Positions 33,973-41,848 are shown, counted from the first letter of the stretch. The stretch: DNA of 64,000 bases from Flavobacteriaceae bacterium PS02293 (GCA_029960045.1 JASCOV010000004.1:186001-250000), one strand, 5' to 3'. Notes: a model not told the origin generated them from the letters alone. A program made the numbers and translations.

Positions 33973-34824
33973 ATGAACAACGATATTTTCCCCTGCATTT
34001 GGTTCAACCAAAACGGGAGCGAGGCCGCGAAATTTTATACATCAGTTTTCAAAAATTCAAAGATTACAATTGATACTTCTATGGTTATCAACATAGAGAT
34101 CGAAGGTCAAAAATTAATGTTTCTGAGTGTTGGTCCACAATTTAAGCCTAACCAAACATTGTCTTTGATGTTAAACTGTGATTCTCACGAAGAAGTAGAA
34201 AGCTGTTATCAAAAACTTTCCGAAAACGGAAAAGTAATGATGGAATTGGATTCTTACCCTTGGAGCGAAAAATACGCTTGGGTTGAAGATCAGTATGGCA
34301 TTTCTTGGCAACTTTATTATAAGCAGGAAAAAACTGAACAAAAATTTGCTCCTACAATGATGTTCACTGGAAATAATGCCGGAAAATGTAGAGAAGCAAT
34401 CAATTTTTACACAGAAATATTCCCAAATTCTACCATTGAAAATATAATGGAATATCCAGAAGGACAAGGCGAAGCAAAAGGAAATATTGCTCACGCTCAA
34501 TTTGTTATCAATGATTACAAAATGAAAGCAATGGACAGTTCTCATAATCACAACGCTCAGTTTTCAGAAGGAACTTCTATGGTTGTAATGACAAATAATC
34601 AGGAAGAAACAGATTTTTACTGGAACAAATTAACCGAAGATGGAGAAGAAAGTATGTGTGGTTGGCTGAAGGATAAATTTGGATTCAGCTGGCAAATCAC
34701 ACCAAAACGTTTGATCGAATTAACAAACAATGGTAATCCTGAAACTTCCAAAAAAGCCTTCGACGCCATGTTGAAAATGAAAAAAATCATCATCAAAGAT
34801 ATCGAGGACGCCATAAATTCTTAA
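33973..34824 (+). CDS. Two-domain VOC/PhnB-like protein
   Basis: 283 residues with two VOC (PhnB-like, '3-demethylubiquinone-9 3-methyltransferase' type) domains: residues about 5-120 (CIWFNQNGSEAAKFYTSVFKN, then WVEDQYGISWQLYY) and about 128-250 (TMMFTGNNAGKCREAINFY, then WLKDKFGFSWQI). The family is often mis-named a methyltransferase; it lacks a SAM site, and most members are of unknown role. Thirteen bases separate it from the next gene. Confidence 0.88.
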   Translation: MNNDIFPCIWFNQNGSEAAKFYTSVFKNSKITIDTSMVINIEIEGQKLMFLSVGPQFKPNQTLSLMLNCDSHEEVESCYQKLSENGKVMMELDSYPWSEKYAWVEDQYGISWQLYYKQEKTEQKFAPTMMFTGNNAGKCREAINFYTEIFPNSTIENIMEYPEGQGEAKGNIAHAQFVINDYKMKAMDSSHNHNAQFSEGTSMVVMTNNQEETDFYWNKLTEDGEESMCGWLKDKFGFSWQITPKRLIELTNNGNPETSKKAFDAMLKMKKIIIKDIEDAINS

Positions 34825-34836
34825 AATCAAAAAGTT

Positions 34837-35280
34837 ATGGAAACATTAAAGTATCAAACAGAAATCAATGCATCTGCAGAAAAAGTCTGGGATGTTTTAT
34901 GGAATGAAAATACCTATTCCAAATGGACCTATTTCTTCAGTCCGGATTCCAATATGACAACAGATTGGCAAGTTGGCGGTAAAACTTATTTTACAGATTC
35001 CAGCAAAAAGAACGGAATGGTAAGCACAATCGAAAGAATCGAAGAGCCAAAACATTTGGTGTTCAAACATTTGGGAGAAATGGCTGATGGCGTGGAAGAT
35101 ATTACCAGCGACAAAGTGAAAGCCTGGAACGGGAGTTTGGAAGCTTATTATCTTGAAGAACACAACGGAAAAACCACGCTAAAAGTAGAAGTAGATTCCA
35201 ATGAGGACTTCAAAGATATGTTTGACAACGGATTCAAAAAAGGTCTTGAAATCATCAAAGAATTATCGGAAAGTAATTAA
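34837..35280 (+). CDS. SRPBCC (AHSA1-like) protein
   Basis: 147 residues. METLKYQTEINASAEKVWDVLWNENTYSKW is the usual start of the family (shown partly: ASAEKVWDVLW), with IERIEEPKHLVFKHLG in the middle strands and FKKGLEIIKELSESN as C-terminal helix. Ligand-binding fold without obvious catalytic residues. Third gene of the six-gene run. Confidence 0.85.
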   Translation: METLKYQTEINASAEKVWDVLWNENTYSKWTYFFSPDSNMTTDWQVGGKTYFTDSSKKNGMVSTIERIEEPKHLVFKHLGEMADGVEDITSDKVKAWNGSLEAYYLEEHNGKTTLKVEVDSNEDFKDMFDNGFKKGLEIIKELSESN

Positions 35281-35304
35281 TCAATTATCAAAAATACATA
35301 AACT

Positions 35305-35751
35305 ATGGCAACAGTCAATCCTTACCTTACATTCCACGGGCAGTGCGAAGAAGCTTTCAAATTTTATGAATCTGCATTCGGTTCCAAAGTTCCTTTTTGG
35401 GGACGATTTGGCGAAATGCCACCAATGGAAGGAATGCCACCTTTGGCAGACGAGTACAAAAATCACATTATGCACGTCTCACTTCCCATTTCCAAAGAAA
35501 CAACCTTGATGGGCAGCGATTCTCTTCCAGGAATGGGCGAGTACAAAAACGGAAACGACTTTTCAGTTTCCATCAACACGGATTCCAGAGAAGAAGCTTT
35601 GAATCTTTTTACAAAACTTTCCGAAGGTGGCAAGGTGACGATGGAACTTCAGGATACATTTTGGGGCGTTTATTTCGGGATGTGGGAAGACAAATTCGGA
35701 ATCCAATGGATGGTAAATTACGACGATCCGGAGAAAGTTCAGGCTCATTAA
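35305..35751 (+). CDS. VOC/PhnB-like protein
   Basis: 148 residues, single PhnB-like VOC domain: YLTFHGQCEEAFKFYESAFG at the start, HVSLPISKETTLMGSD, then VTMELQDTFWGVYFGMWEDK and a final GIQWMVNYD. It is clearly related to the next gene (35844; same FxGxAEEAFKFYxS start and FGxxWMVN end), suggesting an old local duplication. Confidence 0.87.
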   Translation: MATVNPYLTFHGQCEEAFKFYESAFGSKVPFWGRFGEMPPMEGMPPLADEYKNHIMHVSLPISKETTLMGSDSLPGMGEYKNGNDFSVSINTDSREEALNLFTKLSEGGKVTMELQDTFWGVYFGMWEDKFGIQWMVNYDDPEKVQAH

Positions 35752-35762
35752 TATTAACATTT

Positions 35763-35790
35763 TTTAGGTAGCTATTTCCGCCTTCGGTTA
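35763..35790 (+). repeat. Degenerate left end of the interspersed hairpin repeat
   Basis: TTTAGGTAGCTATTTCCGCC resembles the left arm of copies A-E (TTTGGGCAGCTTTTCCGCC) but the right arm is missing; an AT-rich short repeat follows (35791-35830). Confidence 0.4.
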
Positions 35791-35843
35791 TCAATCATAA
35801 CTCATAATTTATCATTTATAATTCATCATTAAAAAAAAGACTT

Positions 35844-36281
35844 ATGCCAAAATTAAATCCTTACCTCAATTTTGATGGGACAGCAGAAGAAGCTTTCAAA
35901 TTTTATCAATCTGTTTTCGGCGGCGAATTCATTGGTGGAGTAATGAAAATGGGAAATGCACCCGGAACAGAAAACCTCTCGGAAGAAGACAAAAACCGAG
36001 TCATGCACATCGCTTTGCCAATCGGTAAAGATTTACTAATGGCTTCGGACATCGTTCCGTCTATGGGACAAAAACTGAACCAGGGAAATGGAAATTACAT
36101 TTCGATTTTCCCGGACAGCAGAGAAGAAGCAGACAGGATTTTCAACGCATTATCTGCAAACGGCGAAGTAGAAATGCCAATGGAAGACCAGTTTTGGGGC
36201 GATTATTTTGGAAGCTTCAAGGATAAATTCGGTGTTTACTGGATGGTAAACTTTAGTAAGGATTCCGGCTACGAAGGATAA
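35844..36281 (+). CDS. VOC/PhnB-like protein
   Basis: 145 residues, single VOC domain: YLNFDGTAEEAFKFYQSVFGG, HIALPIGKDLLMASDIV, then VEMPMEDQFWGDYFGSFKDKFG and GVYWMVNF. Paralogue of the protein at 35305. A 92-bp gap with a degenerate repeat precedes it; the next gene begins 9 bp after its stop. Confidence 0.87.
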   Translation: MPKLNPYLNFDGTAEEAFKFYQSVFGGEFIGGVMKMGNAPGTENLSEEDKNRVMHIALPIGKDLLMASDIVPSMGQKLNQGNGNYISIFPDSREEADRIFNALSANGEVEMPMEDQFWGDYFGSFKDKFGVYWMVNFSKDSGYEG

Positions 36282-36290
36282 AATAAGTTT

Positions 36291-36734
36291 ATGGAAAAGC
36301 TAACAGCAAAAGCAACTATCGGAATTCAGAAACCGGTTTCAGAAGTTTTTGAAGCCATTGTGAATCCGGAAATAATGCAGAATTATTTCATTTCCAAAGG
36401 TTCCGGAAAGATGGAAATTGCTAAAGAAATATTTTGGTCATTTCCTGAGTTTGAAGGCACTTATCCGTTGACAGTGAAAGAGATAATCCTAAATGAAAAG
36501 ATTGTTTTTATCTGGGATCCAAAGTCAATTGTTACGATAGAATTACAGAAACTTTCCGAAAACGATACCATTGTAAAAGTATCAGAAGAAGGCCACGAAA
36601 TGGATGAAAAAGGCGTCAAGTGGGCAATCGGACAAACAGAAGGTTGGGCTAATTTCCTCGCCTGTATGAAAGCCTGGCTGGAATATGGAATCCATCTCAG
36701 GAAAGGTGCTTTCGATTTTATGAAAACCAATTAA
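36291..36734 (+). CDS. SRPBCC (AHSA1-like) protein
   Basis: 147 residues: AKATIGIQKPVSEVFEAIVNPEIMQNYF is the N-terminal pattern, KIVFIWDPKSIVTIELQKLSE the central strands and EGWANFLACMKAWLEYGIHLR the C-terminal helix of the AHSA1 family. Last gene of the six-gene run, closed by the 19-bp stem at 36733. Confidence 0.87.
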   Translation: MEKLTAKATIGIQKPVSEVFEAIVNPEIMQNYFISKGSGKMEIAKEIFWSFPEFEGTYPLTVKEIILNEKIVFIWDPKSIVTIELQKLSENDTIVKVSEEGHEMDEKGVKWAIGQTEGWANFLACMKAWLEYGIHLRKGAFDFMKTN

Positions 36735-36774
36735 AATAACTTAAGCTTTGCAATCGCAAAGCTTAAGTTATTTT
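36733..36774. terminator. Strong bidirectional terminator, 19-bp stem
   Basis: Perfect inverted repeat of 19 bp (core AACTTAAGCTTTGC) with an AATC loop, T-rich on both strands. The stop codon of the minus-strand gene at 36768 lies inside one arm. Confidence 0.85.
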
Positions 36775-37205
36775 ATTTTTTCAATTATTGGTTCTTCCTG
36801 ACTTGCAATATTGATGATGTGATTGAGTGTTATAATTTTATAGTGAAGGAATTTTCCAGAATAATCGTCTGTTGCAAAAGTTTCGCATTTTAAAAAGTTT
36901 AGAAAATTAGATTTATCGTAAATTCTAATTTTTTCACCTGTGTAAGTTTTACTCAAATCATTAGTGTCAAAGCTTTCATTAATTACAGAGTAAGCAATAT
37001 AATACGGGAAATATATTTTATAAATGTTTTCATTATCATTTATGGCTTCTCTAGCTAAACCAAGAATTACATTACCAATCATTAGCTCTTTTGCATCATC
37101 TAATTTTAAGACTGCAATTTCTAAATGCAGAGAATTTTCTTCTGGTTCAAAAATATTAGTTAAAAGTAAATTTTTTTGTTTGTCCAATTCTTCGAAATAA
37201 TTCAT
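36768..37205 (-). CDS. Hypothetical protein
   Basis: 145 residues, no family recognised. Acidic, cytosolic (no signal peptide or TM), with mixed helix and strand character (LEIAVLKLDDAKELMIGNVILGLA; KIYFPYYIAYSVINESF; FLHYKIITLNHIINIAS). The size and composition resemble small immunity-type proteins, but there is no toxin partner nearby, so this stays a remark only. Its stop codon lies within the shared terminator stem. Confidence 0.6.
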   Translation of the reverse strand: MNYFEELDKQKNLLLTNIFEPEENSLHLEIAVLKLDDAKELMIGNVILGLAREAINDNENIYKIYFPYYIAYSVINESFDTNDLSKTYTGEKIRIYDKSNFLNFLKCETFATDDYSGKFLHYKIITLNHIINIASQEEPIIEKIK

Positions 37206-37296
37206 ATGACCAAAAGGTTTTTTCTTTAAAAACTAAGTTAATTAAAATTGGTTTAAAATATACGATTCAATGACAAATCTTCCAACTATGCGAAGC

Positions 37297-37418
37297 GCGC
37301 CCCGGCTTGAACGGAGCTCTTTTTTGTTATTGCGATTGACAAATTTTTCAACAGATTACATCGCTTCTTTCGCAATGACAAAAAAAGCGGGAGTGGAAGA
37401 CGGATAAAGGCGCCCAAA
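37297..37418 (-). repeat. Interspersed hairpin repeat, copy E (inverted)
   Basis: About 122 bp in the opposite orientation: on the plus strand GCCCCGGCTTGAACGG at the left and GGATAAAGGCGCCCAAA at the right. The longest and most diverged loop of the family. Fills most of the divergent gap 37206-37485, where nothing else was found. Confidence 0.7.
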
Positions 37419-37485
37419 AAAATATTTAAGGTAAACAAAGTCACATTGCGTCTTCCTAAATGTAAATCGTAAAATTTTAAAAATA

Positions 37486-37731
37486 ATGAAAAAAGGAATT
37501 TTAGCGATCGCAGGTTTAGCCGGCATCGCAATTATCGCAAAAAAAGCACAAAAAAGAAAAGCATTCGTAAGAGGAATTTTTGACGAATATGATGTGAAGG
37601 AAAGAACACCATTCGGATTCGCAGACAGAATCAGAACGATGAATGACGAGGAGTACAACTCACTGAAAGATAAAGTGAGAACACAATTCGGACACGGATG
37701 TTGCAAACGCAGAAGTGCTGAAGCGGAGTAA
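37486..37731 (+). CDS. Small hypothetical protein
   Basis: 81 residues: a hydrophobic N-terminal segment (KGILAIAGLAGIAIIAKKA) followed by a very basic and polar part (RKAFVRGIFDEYDVKERTPFGFADRIRTMNDEEYNSLKD in part) and a C-terminal GCCKRR motif. It could be a single-pass membrane-anchored peptide or a small cytosolic protein. No family recognised. Coding is supported by sensible codon use, the following terminator and a clean start. Confidence 0.6.
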   Translation: MKKGILAIAGLAGIAIIAKKAQKRKAFVRGIFDEYDVKERTPFGFADRIRTMNDEEYNSLKDKVRTQFGHGCCKRRSAEAE

Positions 37732-37760
37732 TTTTCAGGAAATTAAATTAAATTGTTAGA

Positions 37761-37790
37761 AAAAACGGGAAGTTATGCTTTCCGTTTTTT
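37761..37790 (+). terminator. Terminator
   Basis: AAAACGGGAAG and CTTTCCGTTTT stem (one G-U pair), then T. Its T run overlaps the -33 element of the next promoter. Confidence 0.7.
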
Positions 37791-37820
37791 GTTTTTAAAC
37801 CAGCGAAATCGTTAAATTTG
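37788..37820 (+). promoter_or_regulatory. Promoter of the DnaJ-domain gene
   Basis: TTTG-N21-TAAATTTG, both elements exact. The box ends 4 nt before the GTG start codon, so the transcript should begin at or next to the start codon. Confidence 0.6.
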
Positions 37821-37824
37821 TTTT

Positions 37825-38469
37825 GTGAAGGACTATTACTACTTTCTCGGGATTCCTCAAAATGCTTCTGCGGAAGACATCAAAAAAGCCTATCGGAAAT
37901 TGTCCTTGAAATACCATCCGGACAAGAATGAGAATGATGACTATTTCTCCGACCGTTTCAAAGAAGTGAAGGAAGCTTACGAAACGCTCACCAATCCTGA
38001 GAGAAAAATAATCTACGACCAGAATCTTGGCAGTCAGCAAAGGAATGTGAAAAGTATTCTACCTCCGAAAATCAAGAACTTCTCGGCGAGTAAAATCCGT
38101 GCGCAGAAAAATGAAGAGATTACTATCTACTGGAATACTTACGATGCAGATCTTGTGAAAATTGTCCCTTTCGGATTAGAAAAACCGAATGGCGAACGGA
38201 CAATCAGAATTAAGGAATTTGATTCTCATGGAAAATTCCAGATTCTGCTCCATGCGACGAATACTGTTCTTCACAAGACGATTGTTCAAGGAATTACAAT
38301 TACGGAAATTTCCGATTCGGAACTAAACTCTGATAATGAAAATCCTAATCTGAATAATTCTGGAAACTTTCCAAAACCTCAAAAAAAAGAAACCAAATCT
38401 AAAAGACTGGTTTCTTTAATTATATTTTTAATATTGATTACTATAATACTCTGGATGAAGTTTAGCTGA
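37825..38469 (+). CDS. DnaJ-domain membrane protein
   Basis: 214 residues from a GTG start ([23 protein letters not shown]). The J domain spans about 1-65 with the HPD motif at 31-33, so it should stimulate an Hsp70 (DnaK) ATPase. There is no Gly/Phe or zinc-finger region. A middle beta-like part (about 85-160; [19 protein letters not shown]) has no named family, and the C-terminus is a single TM helix ([16 protein letters not shown], about 196-211), so the J domain faces the cytoplasm from the membrane. The start is set by the adjoining promoter. Convergent with and overlapping by 8 bp the small Cys-rich gene. Confidence 0.85.
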   Translation: MKDYYYFLGIPQNASAEDIKKAYRKLSLKYHPDKNENDDYFSDRFKEVKEAYETLTNPERKIIYDQNLGSQQRNVKSILPPKIKNFSASKIRAQKNEEITIYWNTYDADLVKIVPFGLEKPNGERTIRIKEFDSHGKFQILLHATNTVLHKTIVQGITITEISDSELNSDNENPNLNNSGNFPKPQKKETKSKRLVSLIIFLILITIILWMKFS

Positions 38470-38614
38470 TTTTTGCACGACCAGGACACTTTTTGCAGCG
38501 TTTTCCTTTCTTGAATTTCTTACAACAACTTTTCTTGTCACAATATATTTCTTCGGTATTTCTAAATGCTGGTGCAAGCGGTGCAATTCTAAAAGCGATA
38601 ACTGGCTGATTCAT
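38462..38614 (-). CDS. Cys-rich basic miniprotein
   Basis: A 50-codon reading frame: [19 protein letters not shown], then [17 protein letters not shown], then [10 protein letters not shown]. Five cysteines (25, 30, 31, 40, 43) in the pattern C-x4-CC-x8-C-x2-C within a Lys/Arg-rich tail look like a small metal-binding or RNA/DNA-binding peptide. It is supported by a consensus promoter directly upstream (38620-38650, minus strand) with correct spacing. It overlaps the 3' end of the DnaJ gene by 8 bp. No named family; function unknown. Confidence 0.7.
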   Translation of the reverse strand: MNQPVIAFRIAPLAPAFRNTEEIYCDKKSCCKKFKKGKRCKKCPGRAKIS

Positions 38615-38619
38615 ATCTG

Positions 38620-38650
38620 CAAATATAAAGTAATTTAGACTAAATACAAA
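38620..38650 (-). promoter_or_regulatory. Consensus promoter of the Cys-rich miniprotein gene
   Basis: On the minus strand TTTG-N19-TATATTTG, an exact match to the Bacteroidota consensus at ideal spacing. The box ends 5 nt before the ATG. Confidence 0.7.
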
Positions 38651-38677
38651 TAGAAAACTGGAATTTTCTTTTATTGT

Positions 38678-38761
38678 CTTCGAGAACCTCAGACTGACAA
38701 ATTCGAATTGTCATGCTGAGGTTCTCGAAGCATTTGGAAAATATAGTTGAGGCTCTCGAAG
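38678..38761. repeat. Cluster of three GGTTCTCGAAG-type short repeats
   Basis: CTTCGAGAACCTCAGACTGA (from 38678), its inverted partner TCATGCTGAGGTTCTCGAAG (38711-38730) and a third TTGAGGCTCTCGAAG (38747-38761). The first two form a long stem. The third abuts the stop codon of the hydrolase gene. Confidence 0.8.
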
Positions 38762-38762
38762 A

Positions 38763-39425
38763 CTATTTAAGATAAGGCGCCATTATTTTTGTCCAAAGTT
38801 GGTAACCTTCGGGTTTCATATGAAGCATATCGTCCAGAAAAATGTCTGTTCTTACTTTGCCATTTGCGTCATTCATAACCTTTGTGATATCAATATAATT
38901 GGTTCGTTTTTGAGTTTTAAGATAAGACTCTATTAATTGATTGACCTCTGTTACGATCGGCCAGAACTTTTCGCGGCTTGGTGAATATTTGATAGAGACA
39001 TAAGCAACTGGAACTTTGGGATATTTTGCTCTTATTTTTCCGAAGAATATTTTGAATCTTTCAAAAACTTCATTTGCAGTCGGATTTTCCATTGCAACAT
39101 CATTTTCTCCGCAGTAGATGATAATCTGCTTTGGTTTATAAGGATTGAGAAGTTCATTAGCATAATTATTCAAATCTAATAATCTTGATCCTCCAAAAGC
39201 TCTGTTTACAATGGTTTTCCCAGGAAAATAATCACTTACATCTGTCCATTTCGTGAAAGACGAACTTCCTACCAGGAGAATCGGTTTCTTCGGAATGCCG
39301 TTTTGCTGATCCAGTTTTTTAAATTCCTGAATTTCTTTCCAGTATGGTTTTTCCTGAGCGAAGAATAGGAGGGAGTTGAGAATGAGTGTGAAGAATAAAA
39401 ATTTGAATAATCGATTAGGTCTCAT
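38763..39425 (-). CDS. SGNH/GDSL-like exported hydrolase
   Basis: 220 residues from the ATG at 39425 (MRPNRLFKFLFFTLILNSLLF), which gives a signal peptide; the frame extends to 39449 without benefit. Block I reads LLVGSSSFTKW with the nucleophile Ser in GSS, a middle block has YCGENDVA (block III, Gly/Asn), and the C-terminal DDMLHMKPEGY holds the catalytic Asp and His. This is the PAF-acetylhydrolase-like SGNH branch: an esterase or deacetylase acting in the periplasm or outside. Substrate unknown. Confidence 0.85.
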   Translation of the reverse strand: MRPNRLFKFLFFTLILNSLLFFAQEKPYWKEIQEFKKLDQQNGIPKKPILLVGSSSFTKWTDVSDYFPGKTIVNRAFGGSRLLDLNNYANELLNPYKPKQIIIYCGENDVAMENPTANEVFERFKIFFGKIRAKYPKVPVAYVSIKYSPSREKFWPIVTEVNQLIESYLKTQKRTNYIDITKVMNDANGKVRTDIFLDDMLHMKPEGYQLWTKIMAPYLK

Positions 39426-39457
39426 TATATAAAGGTTTTGAGATTTCAAGGTACAAA

Positions 39458-39483
39458 AAAACAGCTGCCAAAAGCAACTGTTT
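39458..39483 (-). terminator. Terminator of the first endonuclease gene
   Basis: AAACAGCTGC and GCAACTGTTT stem with one mismatch; TTTTTTT follows on the minus strand. Confidence 0.65.
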
Positions 39484-39510
39484 CCTTAGTTTTATAATTT
39501 ATTAAGAGTA

Positions 39511-40575
39511 TTATTCAACAATAAATTTAGTATTCAGTTCACCGGTTTTCAGAATATAAATTCCTTTTGGTAAATTTTTAAGTGTGATTGTGTTTCCGTT
39601 TTGGAAAGGATTTTCGATCGTTTGTACGTTTTGTCCAACCATATTGTAAATCATCGCTTTGTTGAATTTCTTAAGATCTTTATCTCCTGTTACAACAATT
39701 GTGTTTCCTTTTACAGGATTTGGAGCAATCGTAAGATTTTTAGAGAAAGAAGCATCATCAACTGCTAACGGTGCAGCGCCCCAAATTGTAGTAATCCATT
39801 CAGGATGATCGATGTATGGATTTCTGTTTCCTTGATAAGCATAAACAGCATTATTTCTATCTATTTCTTTTTGAGAAACTGGATCCTGCTGGTTCCATTT
39901 CAATAACATTGCTAAGAAAGGTTCTGCAAAAACTTTGGTTTTAGTTCCGTCATACATATCATATACGAAAGTCTGGATATTATTCTCATAACGTGTTGCG
40001 AAATAGAAATAGATCCTTGCAATATCGCCTTTGAACTCGTTGATTGGTTCGAAAACTGTTCCCCCGTAACCATTCAGTTTACTTGATCCTAATTTAGATC
40101 CATTTTTTGAAGTCCAGCTTGCGGTACCAACTTCTCCATAAGGCCAGTTGCTTCTTTTTCCGTTTACATAGCCATCTGTCGGCAACAAGTGGTGATAATC
40201 ATTATGCATTGGTGTTTTATCATCAAACGTTGATTTTGGAATCGTATGTTCTCTGTTGTAGCAAGAAGCTTCTCCACTATAGCTTCCACATTGGTTTGTT
40301 ACAATTGTGTATTTGTAAGGGTCTGCACCAGTTGGATTTTCGGAATAGACATCCAAAACGCTGTTGTCATTTTCATAGTATTTGTCTCTGTCAGAAGAAG
40401 CAAATACAGCCCAGTTATAACCTTTGTCTTGATGCCCAGAGGTGATGATCTGACTTACTTTGGTTTTCAATGCAAAGCCAGTAAGTCCGGTAGTTCCGTC
40501 GTAATAGCCTGTTGGACCTTGAGAGAATCCTAAAGTGGAAATCGTAAGTCCTAAAAGGAAAGTTATTTTTTTCAT
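39511..40575 (-). CDS. Secreted endonuclease I (EndA/NucM) with T9SS domain
   Basis: 354 residues. Signal peptide (1-19), endonuclease I domain (about 22-265) with the catalytic CYNREHTIPKS motif (His110) and DYHHLLPTDGYVNGKRSN, then a T9SS type A C-terminal sorting domain (about 285-354; IAPNPVKGN start, final YILKTGELNTKFIVE). A nuclease of this family degrades DNA and RNA non-specifically; the sorting domain sends it through the Por secretion system to the surface or medium. Lies 196 bp from a paralogue at 40772; each has its own terminator. Confidence 0.93.
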   Translation of the reverse strand: MKKITFLLGLTISTLGFSQGPTGYYDGTTGLTGFALKTKVSQIITSGHQDKGYNWAVFASSDRDKYYENDNSVLDVYSENPTGADPYKYTIVTNQCGSYSGEASCYNREHTIPKSTFDDKTPMHNDYHHLLPTDGYVNGKRSNWPYGEVGTASWTSKNGSKLGSSKLNGYGGTVFEPINEFKGDIARIYFYFATRYENNIQTFVYDMYDGTKTKVFAEPFLAMLLKWNQQDPVSQKEIDRNNAVYAYQGNRNPYIDHPEWITTIWGAAPLAVDDASFSKNLTIAPNPVKGNTIVVTGDKDLKKFNKAMIYNMVGQNVQTIENPFQNGNTITLKNLPKGIYILKTGELNTKFIVE

Positions 40576-40721
40576 TAAAATTAATTAGGGCGGCTAAGGT
40601 ATTAATTATTATGAAAAGTAAAGTATTTAGTTCTTAACAATATAGATTGAAAATTAATGTTAAATAAATAATTTTATTTGATAATAAATTAAAAGTAGAG
40701 TATTATGATTGTAAAATAAAA

Positions 40722-40749
40722 AAAAGACAGAAAATAATTCCTGTCTTTT
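40722..40749 (-). terminator. Terminator of the second endonuclease gene
   Basis: AAAAGACAG and CTGTCTTTT stem, 10-nt loop, T run on the minus strand. Confidence 0.75.
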
Positions 40750-40771
40750 GAGTATAATAAATTTAAGTTAA

Positions 40772-41848
40772 CTATTCAATAATGAACTTAGTGTTTAATT
40801 CTCCTGTTTTCAGGATGTAAACACCTTTTGGTAGATTGTTAAGTGTAATTGTGCTTCCGTTTTGGAAAGGATTTTCAATCGTTTGAACGTTTTGCCCAAC
40901 CATATTGTAGATCATTGCTTTGTTGAATTTCTTCAGATCTTTGTCTCCTGTTACATTGATTACATTTCCTTTTACAGGATTTGGAGCAATACTAAGGTTT
41001 TTAGAAAAAGAAGCATCATCTACAGCAAGCGGTGCAGCGCCCCAAATAGCAGTTACCCATTCTGGGTGATCGATGAATGGATTTCTATTGTTCTGATAAG
41101 CGTAAGCAGCATTGTTTCTAATAATTTCTCTATCAGAAACCGGATCTTGCTGATTCCATTGTAACATAAGATTTAATTCCCATGTTGTAAGTCCTTGATT
41201 CACATTGCTTGTATTAAGAATATTTCCGCTGGAGAAACCAGATAATCTTGTCTGATATCTTGTTACGAAATACAATAATACTCTTGCAACATCACCTTTG
41301 AATTCATTGATTGGTTCAAAAACAGTTCCTGAATATCCAGAAGATGTATTCGGTCCAACTTTAGAACCATTTTTAGAAGTGTAAGAAGGGTTTGATACTT
41401 TTCCATACGGATAATTACTTCTCATTCCGTTTACTTTACCATCTGTTGGCAAAATATGCTGGATGTCAGAAACCATTGGACTGGCTTCGTTGAAAAGACT
41501 TTGAGGGATAGAGTGTTCTCTGTTGTAACAATCGCCTTCTACTGAGTAGTTTCCGCATTTCTTTACACCGTGCTGGTAATTGTAAGGATCTGTTCCTGTT
41601 GGATTTTCGGAGTAGATGTCCAGAACGCTGCCGTCATTCTCATAGAATTTGTCAGTATCCGTTGTCGGATATCCGTTGTAAAGATTATCATAACTTTTGG
41701 TTTGGTAACCTGCAGTAATGATTTCTCCAAGCTTGGTTTTCAATGCAAATCCGGTAAGTCCGGTTGCTGCACTGTAATAGTTTGCTGGTTCTTGGGCATT
41801 TGCAAACCCAAAAATTCCAACAAATAAAATTAGGATAGATTTTTTCAT
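40772..41848 (-). CDS. Secreted endonuclease I paralogue with T9SS domain
   Basis: 358 residues, same layout as the gene at 39511: signal peptide (1-19), nuclease domain with CYNREHSIPQS (His112) and HILPTDGKVNGMRSN, and a T9SS domain. The last ~100 residues (from NRNPFIDHPEW) are almost identical to those of the neighbour, while the nuclease domains have diverged markedly, a pattern that suggests gene conversion at the 3' end or strong constraint on the sorting domain. Confidence 0.92.
   Translation of the reverse strand: MKKSILILFVGIFGFANAQEPANYYSAATGLTGFALKTKLGEIITAGYQTKSYDNLYNGYPTTDTDKFYENDGSVLDIYSENPTGTDPYNYQHGVKKCGNYSVEGDCYNREHSIPQSLFNEASPMVSDIQHILPTDGKVNGMRSNYPYGKVSNPSYTSKNGSKVGPNTSSGYSGTVFEPINEFKGDVARVLLYFVTRYQTRLSGFSSGNILNTSNVNQGLTTWELNLMLQWNQQDPVSDREIIRNNAAYAYQNNRNPFIDHPEWVTAIWGAAPLAVDDASFSKNLSIAPNPVKGNVINVTGDKDLKKFNKAMIYNMVGQNVQTIENPFQNGSTITLNNLPKGVYILKTGELNTKFIIE

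Noticed and set aside
38977..38986. Single CTTGGTGAAT inside the SGNH hydrolase gene
   Set aside because: It lacks a second copy 21 bp away and lies in coding sequence, so it is not taken as a LytTR site.
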